Under the pieces are notes generated by a model that was given only the letters and a program-made list of their open reading frames with translations, was not told the DNA's origin and made no database searches. From positions 23,173,019-23,237,018 of the forward strand of contig CM049306.1 in NCBI GenBank assembly GCA_026874595.1: a DNA stretch of 64,000 bases, written 5' to 3'. This document shows, piece after piece, positions 36,501 through 48,900 of the stretch. Within the stretch, counting starts at the first letter, position 1; every line of letters begins with the position of its first letter. This DNA comes from Sipunculus nudus. Taxonomy: Eukaryota > Annelida > Sipuncula > Golfingiida > Sipunculidae. Position numbers and translations under genes: made by a program.

Positions 36501-39500
36501 TTCCTAGAAATAAACTACATTTACCTGCAATCCACTGATATGAATAATGATATGACAATTTTACCCGCCACAGAAACATGCTATGTTAGAAAGAAATCAC
36601 ACCAACACCATACAAAATGAAGTGGTGGAGTTAGACCATAATCAATCACTAACACCCTATAGGTCATTCAAAACACCAGACAAACATGCTAATAAAACAA
36701 GAGGGCACCTGTTTTTGTTTTCTAGTTCTTGAGCTTTCTCTTCATCAAAGTTGCCAAAATCTGCAAAATCTTCACTCCCACTGATTGTGGAGTATAAGGT
36801 AAAACACTGGTCATCTGTAAGTCCTTAATTTAAAATTTTCTTTGATTCTCATAATTGCTTATAATTTATGTATGATTGTCACTAAGGAATCATTACAAGA
36901 AAGGTGTCTGCATTTTGATTTTATTATTTCGAAGCAAGAAATTTGAGAATTTCAAAAGCAGTGGCAAAGAAATAGAATGAGAAAATGTTGTCAATTAAAT
37001 TGGATTCTTTACACATACTGAAGAGAACAGTATGCAGTGAATTTAAAATGTTGAATTACACAGCAAAGTATTACCATAACCATTGAGACACTTAATTCAC
37101 AAGAAAGTTCACAGAAATAGCCTTCACTCCAGTTATCCATTTTGCCAAAAAAATACTTGGTCAAGTCAGTGAAGAAAATAAAATACTGCAGAATTAATAC
37201 AGTGATCAAAGACTACCAAGAAACAGGGAAGGACATTGATGTATAACCTACCTTGGCGGCCTGGGCCGGGCCACTCCTGCTGTTGCTGATTGGAACTTGC
37301 TAAAGTCAGCAAAGTCACCATTTACACTGGCTGTAACACAGGAGTTAAAACTCAATAAATACACTTTATATTCCTATTGTCTTTTTTGTACAGGTATTAT
37401 CCTTTTCAAGTTTAGAACGTCATGAATGAGAATTACCAAGATTGTTTTTGAAGAATACACTTGCATGGAAAATACAACTGTAGTTCTTAAATAATCTGTG
37501 TAAAATGAAAAACAAGGCCTACAGGCCTAATGCTAACCTGTGCAATGGTTTATACACCAGGTATAATGCTTCAATGCTGGGCGATTACTTTTCAAGTAGG
37601 CCTACATGTCTTGTATACGACTAAGGTATCAGAGATGTATCCATATGCCCAATTTCAGGCTGATATCCCCTCCTGAGAAATATGCAGGGACATACACTGT
37701 GCAAAAATTATTGCAGGTGGTGCCACCAGTCTTGTATATGACAAAGCTTTACCTTATGTATAAATCTGCCCAATTTTAGGCTGATATATAAAATTCCTCT
37801 TGACAAATAAGCAGGCATATACACAGTGCAAAAGTCATTTTAGGTGGCAATACCTGTCTTGTGAACAAGAAGCCATCAAAGACGCATAGACAGGTCAAAA
37901 TATCAGGCCACAACATGGCATCTACAAGAACATTCCTTGAATCACTATTAAAAAGTTTTGCACATTGGAGTTTTCAGTTCATGCTTAATTTTATTCACCA
38001 AAATAAAATAAGATTCAGTAAATTTGATATAATAAAACATCTTTTCAAATAAAGTATACACACTGTTGGTTGAATGACAGACAAACAATATCATTGTGCT
38101 AATTACTATCCCAGTTTTAATTTATTACTGGAATTAATAGTCAATTTCACACCTGGTGAAGTTTTTACTCTTCTGAAGTAAGGAATTACTTATCTCATGA
38201 ACATCCGCACTTTCATAGCAATACCACTTTGTGGACACAATTAAATGTACTCTTTAATTATTGTAACCCTGGTGGTACAATACAAAATCTAAAATGTAGC
38301 ATAGCCTAGAATAAGAATGAATCAAATACAGAAAATAATAACATTCATCTAGTTTATGCACCATCTGGGGGGGGGGGAGTGCAGGGCAGAGGGGAAGCCT
38401 GCTGATAGTGGCCAAGCTGACCCAAGGCAAGCTGCCTGGGGTGAGTTACATAATGCAAGTGAAGGCTGTACTACTAGGTGGGCTAGATGTAAACAACACT
38501 TGACATGGTGTATGAAAACATGAATAAAAGCTATTCTTTCCAATCAATTTCTTTGAAATTTCAGATTTTAAAAGATTAAATCCTTATGTATATATGCTGT
38601 GAAAATTAAATCAACAGTGCCTAAGTTGGACAAAATTTAAGGTATTGATTTTTTATTTATGCTAATAACTTGAAAAATTTGCAAAATTCAGATCTAATTT
38701 TGGGTACACATTTGATTCTTGATTATATAAAGTTATATTCCTGAAAAAAAGTCTCTAGGTTCAGCAATTCTCATGTTAGGTGAGTAAATATATTTCCTGA
38801 ATTTTAAAAAAATTGCATTATGTTTTGGCCCATAACTTCAAAATAATACCCAATACTGAACTAATTTTTGGTACGTTCATAGAAAATGTATGAAAGAATG
38901 TGATTAGTAAAAATAGGATCAAAAACAGATCAGTGGTTTTGATATTAGGCAGCCTTGAAGTGTAACAATGGCTTTTTTATGGAAAACTGAGTTTTTTTCC
39001 TTAATATCTCGAAGGAACGAAGTCCTAATGACCCAATTTTCGGCATGGTAGGAGATTTTGGGGACATATAAAATTATGCCAACAGCTTGGGGAGCATAGA
39101 GATGTGCACTGAATGACCTACAGTCATCAAAGTGGACTGCTTGACAATGAAAGGGAATACAACAAGAGCCTCCAAAAAAATTCAATAACTAGCCTAATTT
39201 TGCAGCTTTTATTTTCAAATTTCATATTTTAACAGATTAAATCCTTGTGTATACATGCTATGAAAATTAAATCCACAGTACTTACAGGAAAAAAACGTGC
39301 TGTGGCCAAAATTGGGCAAAATTTAAGGTACCAATTTTATATTTTTGCCAATATTTAAAAAAATTTAACAGATTTTGATCTAATTTTTGGTATACAATTA
39401 AATTTTGATTAATTTAAGTTGTATTACTGGAAAAAAGTCCCTACCTTTAACACTTTTGGTCTTAAGTGACCAAATATCTTCCTGATTTTTTTTACAAAGT

Positions 39501-42278
39501 CCATTATGTTTGGGCCCATAACTTTTTTAAATTATATAATACTGACTTAATATCTGGCATGTAGATAGGAACTATATAGAGAAATATTTATTGTAAATAT
39601 GAAGAAAACCAGATGAGTGGTTTTGATATTAGGCAGTCCTGAAGTGTGAAAATAGATTTCTAATATAAAATTGAGGTTTTTCCTTAATATCTCGAAGGAA
39701 CGAAGTCCTATTGACCCAATTTTCGGCATGGTAGGAGATTTTGGGGACATCTAACAGTATGCGGAATTTCAGATTTGTAGGTCCAACAGTGTCGAAACTT
39801 GCCAGTCTTACGGACGGACAGACGGACAGACAGACAGACGGACGACGGACAATGGACCACGACTATAGCTCAGATGACTTATAGTCAGCTGAGCTAAAAA
39901 CCAATAAAATTTTATAAATTTATTGTTTATTGTTATGTTGTTAGTTAAAACTACTAGATGAGTTGGGTTGGACACCTGGATCAACTGTGGCTGGCCATTA
40001 GGTGCCTGGCTGCCCCAGTGTACCCCTCGCCTATGCATAATTTGATGAAAGTTCAACAAGGTCAACATACAGGTGACTCAAGAGGGGCTGGGGAGAGCTT
40101 AAAGGTCTAACATGGTCTCATAAAAACATTAATAAAAGCTACAAGTTTTGGCCAATTTCTTTCAGCTTCCTAAACTAAAAAGCTGAAATCCTTATGAGTG
40201 CATGATATGAAAATTATATCAACAGTGCTCACAGGAAACAAATGTGCCATGGTCAAATTTTGGCAAAATTTAAGGTACTTATTTTATATTTATTCTAATA
40301 ACTTATAAAATTTGAAAAATTCAGAACTAATTTTGGGTATTCAATTGAATCTTGATTAAATAATGTTACATCCCTGACAAAAAATCTCTAGCTTCAGCAA
40401 TCCTCTTGTTTTAAGGGAGTAAATATATTTCTTGATTTTTTACAAAGTGCATTATGTTTTGGCCCATAACTTAAAACAATTACGCAATACTGACATCATT
40501 TCTGGCATGTGCATAGAGAATGTACAGAAAAATGATAACAAAAACATGCTGTGAAAATTAAATCCACAGCAATTACAGGAAAAAAACATGCCATGGTCAA
40601 AGCTGGGCAAAATTTAAGCTACCAATTTTTTATTTTTGTTAATATTTCAAAAAATTTAACAGATTTTGATCTAATTTTGGGTATACAATTTAATTTTGAT
40701 TAATTAAAGTTATATTACTGGAAAAAAGTCCATAGCTTGAACATGTTTTGTGTTAGGTGATCAAATATCTTTCCTGATTTTTTACAAAATGCATTGTTTG
40801 GGCCCATAACTTTTTTAAAGGCCTACTTCCATGAAAAAAATAAAATGAGATACTACTTTATTCATTTACATGTATATGTATAAATTATGGTAGAATAAAA
40901 TCAAGCTTTGAGCACTTAACCGTTAAAATTTAAATCGAAAGACCCGTAATCCACCCCACTCAGGGGCCCCAAGCCAAACAGAAGCGTCCTGGCCAAGGCG
41001 ATTGTGACGTCACAACCAGAACACACTGGGCGGTATTGTAATGGCATCAGTTGAGTTTAACACGATCTGGGGAAAATATGCCAAAGTATTGCGTCGTCGG
41101 GATGAGCAGTAACATGAAGGGTGATGGTGTGAGCTTAATCATATTTTAACAAGTGTATATGCCACATGTTCGTGCCAAATGGACAGGATTTCCTTTACAG
41201 AAGAGGCCGAACTGGACCCCGCCGGGCATGATTCGGGAAGGGGATTCCCCAGGTTTGGCCACTGTCATGAGGGTGCGGACGGACTTTTCCTGACATTTAG
41301 TCACCTTTGTTGCCACTTTTGTTGCCACTCTATATCCCGTACATGCGTAGGTTGCTAATTAGGAAATGATGCTGCTTTTCATTTTTACGACTCCTGTATC
41401 TCTTAGTCTTCAACTTTGCACATGTTATTCCCTGAGTCGGCCTTGACACGTTGGGAGCTGGCACCACGCAGTCTGCACTGACGCCGTATCAGGATTTCAA
41501 GCGACGTGTTATATGACAACTAACATATAGCTGCTTGTTGATCGTATAAGTTTAATAATATCAAACTGATCAATCAATTAATTTATTATTAATTGTGTTT
41601 GAACGCTTGTAAATGATAAAAAACTTTATTTTTTATTTTGGGACTTTTTTTTTTTTTACTTTTTTTTTTAAGTTTAAAGAAACATATGACCGAAGGGGTC
41701 ACGTAAATCTCGGTGCATGGTGCCTCAGCAAAGGCATTAACATTGGAGAAACAATGAATAGGATTCTACAAAAATAAACCCACGTTAAAAATCGTTACTC
41801 CTTATTGTTGACAATAATCAAAATAATTCATTTTAATATTTCAAATCTTTTGAAATATCAGACAATTAACAATTAAAAAAATTATACCATGCATTTCAGC
41901 ATATTTTAATTCTGTGCCCAAATAATATGAAAAAAATAGGCTTCGTAATGGCTTCCTTACATTAAACGTGTGTGTTGTATATGGGCTGGGAATATTTTCA
42001 CTCTGTTTGATTTTTTAAAAAGTTTTCTTATAAGTATCTGTAATGATAAAATGTTATATTGTTTTAAAAATGTGTATTTGTTGTATAAAATGAGATAAGC
42101 AATGTTTTATCCATTTTTTATATAACAAAAAAAACAAATTCCATGCCAAGTGAGCACACACACACACGCATACAAATAATTTAAGAGGTGTGTTTAAAAT
42201 GTGATAAGTATGTAAATTTAAGTATGTAATACTTGTATATGAAATATGAATATATAACGTGTATACATGTAAATATGG

Positions 42279-42311
<33 letters not shown>

Positions 42312-42869
42312 AGATATATAAAGATAGACACTTGTAGTATGTATATAACAAAATATCAAATCAATTACCCAGTCAGTCATAAAGAGAACTCCAAATCTGT
42401 TTCAGCAGTCTCTCTCCTTCCTTGTTAGTATGATTTGCCATATTGCACTCAAAGTTACACTTGAACCTTCAGATGATACACTGGCCGAAGTACCCATGCA
42501 TTTAGTCCAAATATACCTATACATATACTGATCAACCTTACCAAAGACAACATATGGGTAATTTTGTATAATTTTAAATGATAATTTATTGTAAATGTAC
42601 TTTTCTTGGAATTAAATATGCTATCATGCAGAGTATTATAACTGGAATGTATGGTTTCTGGACACATTTTTTTTCATATTACACAATTCTTAAGTTGGAG
42701 GATACTAAAAGTACCCCTGAAATCCAGATAAACGGTTTTACATCAGCTCAAACAAAAACAGAGCAATTATAATGTCACTATGTGTGTGATTTTTTTATAA
42801 TGAAACATGACTCTTTCATAATTCATTTAAAAATGTGAATTTCATGCTTTGTATTATATTTCAAATTTA

Positions 42870-42941
<72 letters not shown>

Positions 42942-45900
42942 TAAATTATAAAAGGAAAGAGTGTAAATTATATAAATTATCAAATGTATTTATCATTTCC
43001 ATGATGGTGGGCCGGTGGGGGGGGGGGGGGTACTTAAAATAAGTACCACCCTCCATCAGGATGGGTGTGGTACGTATACAGCTTCATTTAAGGCTAGCCC
43101 CGTGTGTGGTACTATAAGGTTATTTGTATTTATGTGGTAAGGCCTGCCAAGTAAAAACTCGCTTTACGATAAGTATATATAGTAATACTACTGCTAAACA
43201 AAAAAAGCGCTTATCAATGTCAAAACAACAATTTTGCATTTCTGATTATGAAGCATGTATGTATAAATTATGATAAAAAGAAAGGACCAGCGCTTTATTC
43301 ATATGACAAAACCATGTTGCTTATCAGCTGATTTTTGCAGAATCAAAATATGCCACCACGGCACCAGTCACAACATTGTTAATATTATCACAACAACAAA
43401 CTTTGTTGCAAAGCGTCGCGAGCGATATTGAACAAACTCGACCAAGTCAAGAATCACCATTGGCATCTTGTACTACTCTACATTTTCTTGCTCTTAATAT
43501 TATATTACTGAATAATCTCGTTATTTTGATAATAATTACCAGATTGAGAATATCCCTTAAAATTCCCACAGACTCCATCCTCGATTTTGTACAGCCTGTC
43601 ACTTCGTCACTGGAATCAAACCTTTTGCCAGTGTTGGCTTGCAGCGGCCGCTGTCTGTGTCACCGACTTCTGTTTCTAACAACGTTTACATGGCCCAAAA
43701 TTAAATGAGGCTAATGTCGAAGTTGCCATAAATCTACAGATCTAAATTCGCCGCTTTATTCTCCTTTAACGTGTCTCAGACATTGTCATCTTACAATGAT
43801 TCCTCCGACTCGCTTGATCAGATCGACCCGTCGGCCTTGCTGAAACCACGTGGACGCGCAAACGGGGTTCTGGTTGTGACGTCACACACGTCCCAAGGGC
43901 TGTCTCAACTTTTTCAGGGGGCTCCCAGGACTATGTTCAAATATTCATTCCTATCACGGATAGTAGCTCCCCAATGTCAGTAATTTTTACATCAATTCTA
44001 TTTGTAGGTTAATACCTTTCATATATGCAAAAACACCCAGTGGGTGGAAGTAGGCCTTTAAATTATATAATACAGACATAATTTCTGGCATGTACATGGA
44101 AACTATATAGAGGAATATTTATGGTAAATATAAGGAAAAACAGATGAGTGGTTTTGATATTAGGCAGTCCTGAAGTGTGAAAATAGGTTTTTAATAAAAA
44201 ATTAAGGTTTTTCCTTAATTTCTCAAAGGAACTAAGTCGCAAAGACCCAGTTCTCGGCTTGGTAGGAGATCTTAGTGGACATCTAACATTATGCTGAATT
44301 TTTTATTCCTAGGTCTTACAGTTTCAAAACGTGCCACATCTTCGGACGGACGGACGGACGGACAGACGGACAATGGACCACGACTATAGCTCAGATGACT
44401 TATAGTCAGCTGAGCTAAAAATCATTCATGTGGAACCATAAAAGACAATTATTATAACAATTACTGTGGGGATTTGTGTTGTAAAATATTATACAAATTG
44501 GCTCAATGGCGTCAGTCGAAAAACGTTTTGCAGGTTTATCACTCATATAGGAAGATACAGCAAACTGGCTAAGTTCAGCTTCCAGTAACTCAGCCAAAAA
44601 GCACTAAACCAAAACCATTTGAACAAACTTGAATTATCAATATCTGAGGATAATTAATGTATGAGATTTAAGAATTTGGCCATTGGTTTTTGAGAAGAAG
44701 ATCTTTGTAGCCACTGAGCTAAAACGGGCTGTCATGGCATATGACTAAATTCAGCTTCCCATAACTCAGCCAGAAGTCACAAAACAGAGACCATTTGAAT
44801 AAACTTCAGAAAGCACTTTCCTAGGATCATTTCTGAGCGATATTAAACAATTTGGCCATATGGTTTCAAAGAAAAAGTTCTTTGTAGCCCTCAGTACGAT
44901 ACAGGCACTGATGACCCCTGTACAAAAAAGGCCGATGCAGGTGGCGCCACCAATACCTCAATTTCAGATATGACTCGTGACCAACATAAAATTTGGTGAT
45001 GATAGCTCCAGCAGTTTCTGAGAATGTAATTTTAACAAACTTGAGAGAGATGGTATAAGAGTTTATTTCTGTGAAATATTGAACAATTTGGCTGGACTGT
45101 TACAGAGGAGAAGATTTTTAAAGGTTTTTTAGCTTTTCCTCTATAAAATCTAAGAAAATGCATTAGCAAAATCCAATAGAATTTTTAGAAATCTAATTTT
45201 TTGCATAAAATTTCATGATGTTAGCGCCTGTCATTTGAGAGATTAGTATGGGTTAACATACAGCACTATAGTCCGTTTCATCCCCTCATGTCCACCTGAT
45301 TTTTGCTATGAAAATTTTTATTAGGTACATTTCAAGGGAAACAATTATAGTGTAGAGGAGAGGATTACAGAACCTAATTTTCAACAGGTAACTAAATTCC
45401 TACCTTATGCCATATTTGAGTAACAGAATTTTCTGAAAATATGAGAAATCAGTCTACATTTTACAACATATCAGACCCACTTATGGCAGTCAAGGTCATT
45501 GGTCACATGCAAAACAGCCTCAACTGACAGCTGCTGATTGGATGATCTCATGTAAACACTCTAAAAAATATAACCAGCTTAAACAAAGATTGATTACTTA
45601 TGGAGGGACAACCCATATCTGCCAGATCATGATAAAGAGACTAAAATGTTGAGAAACATAAACGGGGGATTTATTGTAAAATTCTTAACTGCCATATGAG
45701 TTGCCACTTCCATATGTTGTTTACTTGGAAAACATTGAAAAATATAAACTTTTAAGTAAACCATCTACAAACTAGATGTGTCGGAACGACACGCATGCCC
45801 CCGCCTGGGGCAAATTAGAAACATTAAAAAAATTTTGAAAATTTTTTTAAGTTCAGGAGGTGTCGTATGGTCAAAAGTAGGTCAACAAGGGCAAAATGCA

Positions 45901-48900
45901 AACTCGATCTGTAACAGGTCATTATCAAGCAAAACACCAAAAATCATGCCAGTATATGCAGGCATTGTGAAAAAAAAGTCCATACATGTGCATTTTCCAT
46001 AAAAATTTCTGTCTTTCATGAAATTTTCTATGTTTAGGAGCCGAAAAAAAGTCCACACATGTGCACTTTTTTATAAAATTTTCTATGTAAGAGCACCGTC
46101 AAATGGTCAAAAGTAGGTCAACTGGGACAAAACGTGAACTCGATCTGTAACTGGTCATTATCTGCCTACACCCCAAAAAATCAGGCCAATATCTGCAGGT
46201 ATTGCGAAGAAAAGTCTGTACAAGTGTATTTGTCATGAAAATTTATATTTTACATGAAATTTTCTATGTTCAGGAGCCGTAAAACAGTCAAAAGTAGGTC
46301 AACTGGGACGAAATGCGAACTCGATCTGTAACTGGTCAATATCTGCCCACACACCAGAAATCAGGCCAATATCTGCAGGCATTGCGAAAAAAAAAAACGT
46401 ACATGTGTATTTGTCATGAAATTTCATATTTTTCATGAAATTTTCTACGTTCAGGAGCCATAAAACGGTCAAAAGTAGGTCAACCGGGACGAAACGCGAA
46501 CTCAATCTGTAACTGGTCATTATCTGCCCACACACAAAAAATCAGGCCAATATCTGCAGGCACTGCGAAAAAAAGTCCGTACATGTGTATTTGTCATGAA
46601 AATTTCTATTTTTCATGAAATTTTCTAAGTTTAGGAGCCGTAAAACAGTCAAAAGTAGGTCAACTGGGACAAAACGTGAACTCGATCTGTAACTGGTCAT
46701 TATCTGCCTACACACCAAAAATCAGGCCAATATCTGCAGGAATTGCAAAAAAAAGTCCGTACATGTGTATTTGTCATGAAATTTCTATTTTTCATGAAAT
46801 TTTCTAAGTTTAGGAGCCGTAAAACGGTCAAAAGTAGGTCAACTGGGACGAAACGTCAACTCGGTCTGTAACTGGTCCATATCTGCCCACACATAAAAAA
46901 TCAGGCCAATATCTGCAGGCATTGCGAAAAAAAGTCTGTACAACTGTTTGATTTCGGAATGATGGAAGGGCGGACATGGGTAAAACTATATGCCCCGGCC
47001 ACTTTGTGGCGGGGACATAAAAAACAGGTGGACAGCAGGTGATGAAATGGACTATAGCCTTATCAACTGAAAAATTATAAGCCTCTCACTCAACCCATGA
47101 CACAAATTCATATACATCTGACTGTGGTAACGGGCCAAAATATGGACTATGTCACAGTCAACCCACTGTTTCTATTCACTTTAATGATACTGAGGTGGTC
47201 CCTGGTTTGAGAGAAACCCTGGCATTTGTTTTGATTGCTTGTGATTGCAATTGCAAACAAACCTATGTCACACAAAGCCATACGTATTATATCCATTTCA
47301 GTTTATAGCGGTTTCTTCTTTGCAATACAATGGTGACATTTTCCTCCAAAAATGACCAACATGGACAGTCAGCTTGCATTTCATGTGGAATAATATTGAA
47401 GAATAACACATATGTAAAGACAACACATTAATTGGAAAGTTTAATGCAGCATAAAAGAAATGTCAATCTGAAGTACTGTATAATATGGTATTCCTATTAC
47501 CTTCTGTTTTTGTTGTGCCTGCCCTGGGGTTAAAATCGTCATTTGCATCTTTGGACGGGGAGCCGAAGTCTCCAAGGAGGTCAGGAGCTGGTTTTGAGGG
47601 ACTCTTGGCTGGAGATGCCGTTTTGGACTCTGTAAGGTCACTTGTCATTTGGCTCTGTTGAATAGACAATCACAAATTATTAAAATAGTCTAAAATGGGT
47701 AACTAAGTCTAGTAAGATTATGCATTAAACTCAACTGAATATCCCTAGAATTGTGGGTATATCCCCTATTATAAAGGCTCTCTTCCTCTGCCACACTTAT
47801 AACTACTGACATGCAACTTATGTAACCAAATAAATCATTATTAGATAATGCTATCCCAAAAAGAGGCTACTACCTCTGATCAACATCCATGTAAAAGAAC
47901 AATTCAAAGAAACCTGATACCTAGTCATACTGCTTATATTGTTGCTAAGTAGCTGTCATGGGAGGTTTAATGGTGCTATCACCAGTTCTGTGAGAAAGAT
48001 TAGGCCATCCAAAATCTTTGGTCATGCAATATTTCAGGGTAGATCTCCAAGCCACTGTTAAGATATCTGATGTGTTGTGTGATTTTCAACAAAAAGCCCA
48101 ATTAAAGGTCACTCATCATAAAGTTCATGACACCTTTTAAACATGTTTTGGTGTCTCAAACATAAATTTATATATGTATATACACTAAGTTTGAAGAAGA
48201 TCAGTAAAATTTTTTTCGGCAGTTAACTCGCAGCCATCTTTGGATACCTTAGTTTCTTCTCTGCCATAAGTGCTTGCTGCTCCAAGGTCCACTTTGCGTA
48301 TAACCTTAGGTTTACGACTTGGTGTGGATTCTTCTGAGCGCGAGGAGTATGAGAAGTCCCTGTAACCATCTTCTCGCTCGCGTTCTGAGCCACGATCTCG
48401 GTCTCTGTACCCATCAAGATCAGAGTCTCTGTCCTGTTCTCTGTCGCGGCGTCTACTTCCTCGATCTCTGTCTCTGTCACTGAGGTCATCTGAGTAATCT
48501 CTGTATCTATTTGCTGGGCCGTCATCATCAAATAAATCATCATTGTTCCTTAAATTAAATGTTACAAGATACAAATTATATTCTATCGAGAAAAAAAATA
48601 TTTGGGTGGTACAATTCTAAACAGATTTATAAAGTTTGTGCTTCTAGGGGAATATCATTTAATTTTATGAGTTTTATGGAAGGAAATAATTTTGAAAATT
48701 CTATTTGTACACTTTTATTACCCTTATAATTAACTTATATTCAAATACTCCCAACAGCAAAGTTTCAAAGGTTTATAATAATGAACATGTTAACTAACCA
48801 GGATGTGCCAGAATGTATGATACTTTACAAATAAAGGACAGGTTCAAAAGCCACAAAATAGGACACTAGACCAACATTTGGAATTATTAGCAGAATTTTT

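Larger units (their letters stand above)
32850..36708 (-). other. CLINT1 intron with a 27-bp minisatellite and a poly(G) tract
   Basis: Apart from the minisatellite at 33905-34290 and the G run at 35759-35774 the sequence is AT-rich and shows no recognisable exon. Confidence 0.5.
40815..44061. mobile_element. DNA transposon with 13-bp inverted ends and TTAA duplication, Kolobok-like
   Basis: The element (40819-44057) starts AGGCCTACTTCCA and ends TGGAAGTAGGCCT, a perfect 13-bp inverted repeat, flanked by TTAA at 40815-40818 and 44058-44061. The empty site is seen in a sister repeat at about 39520-39545 (ACTTTTTTAAATTATATAAT). Subterminal inverted copies of TGACGTCACAACCAG lie at about 41005-41019 and 43870-43884. 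A THAP-like coding remnant is present, but no transposase. TTAA plus THAP suggests the Kolobok superfamily; piggyBac is the main alternative. Because TTTAAA is palindromic, a TA or 6-bp duplication also fits. Confidence 0.72.
39900..44422 (-). mobile_element. Composite element with 5' end at 44422, interrupted by a TTAA-flanked transposon
   Basis: The left part (39900-40818) matches 16985-17620 in element B. The right part (44058-44422) ends with a GGAC repeat (44345-44370) and TATAGTCAGCTGAGCTAAAA. The two parts read across the inserted transposon as one continuous repeat body. Confidence 0.6.

Noticed and set aside
43376-43708. A 110-codon frame in the TTAA-flanked element as its transposase
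   Set aside because: No catalytic or zinc-finger motif is visible and the sequence is hydrophobic low-information; only the THAP-like remnant at 41078 is informative.
48223-48543. A 106-codon frame overlapping the CLINT1 exon in another frame on the same strand
   Set aside because: It is a shadow of the R/D-rich exon, which is supported by splice phase and family similarity.
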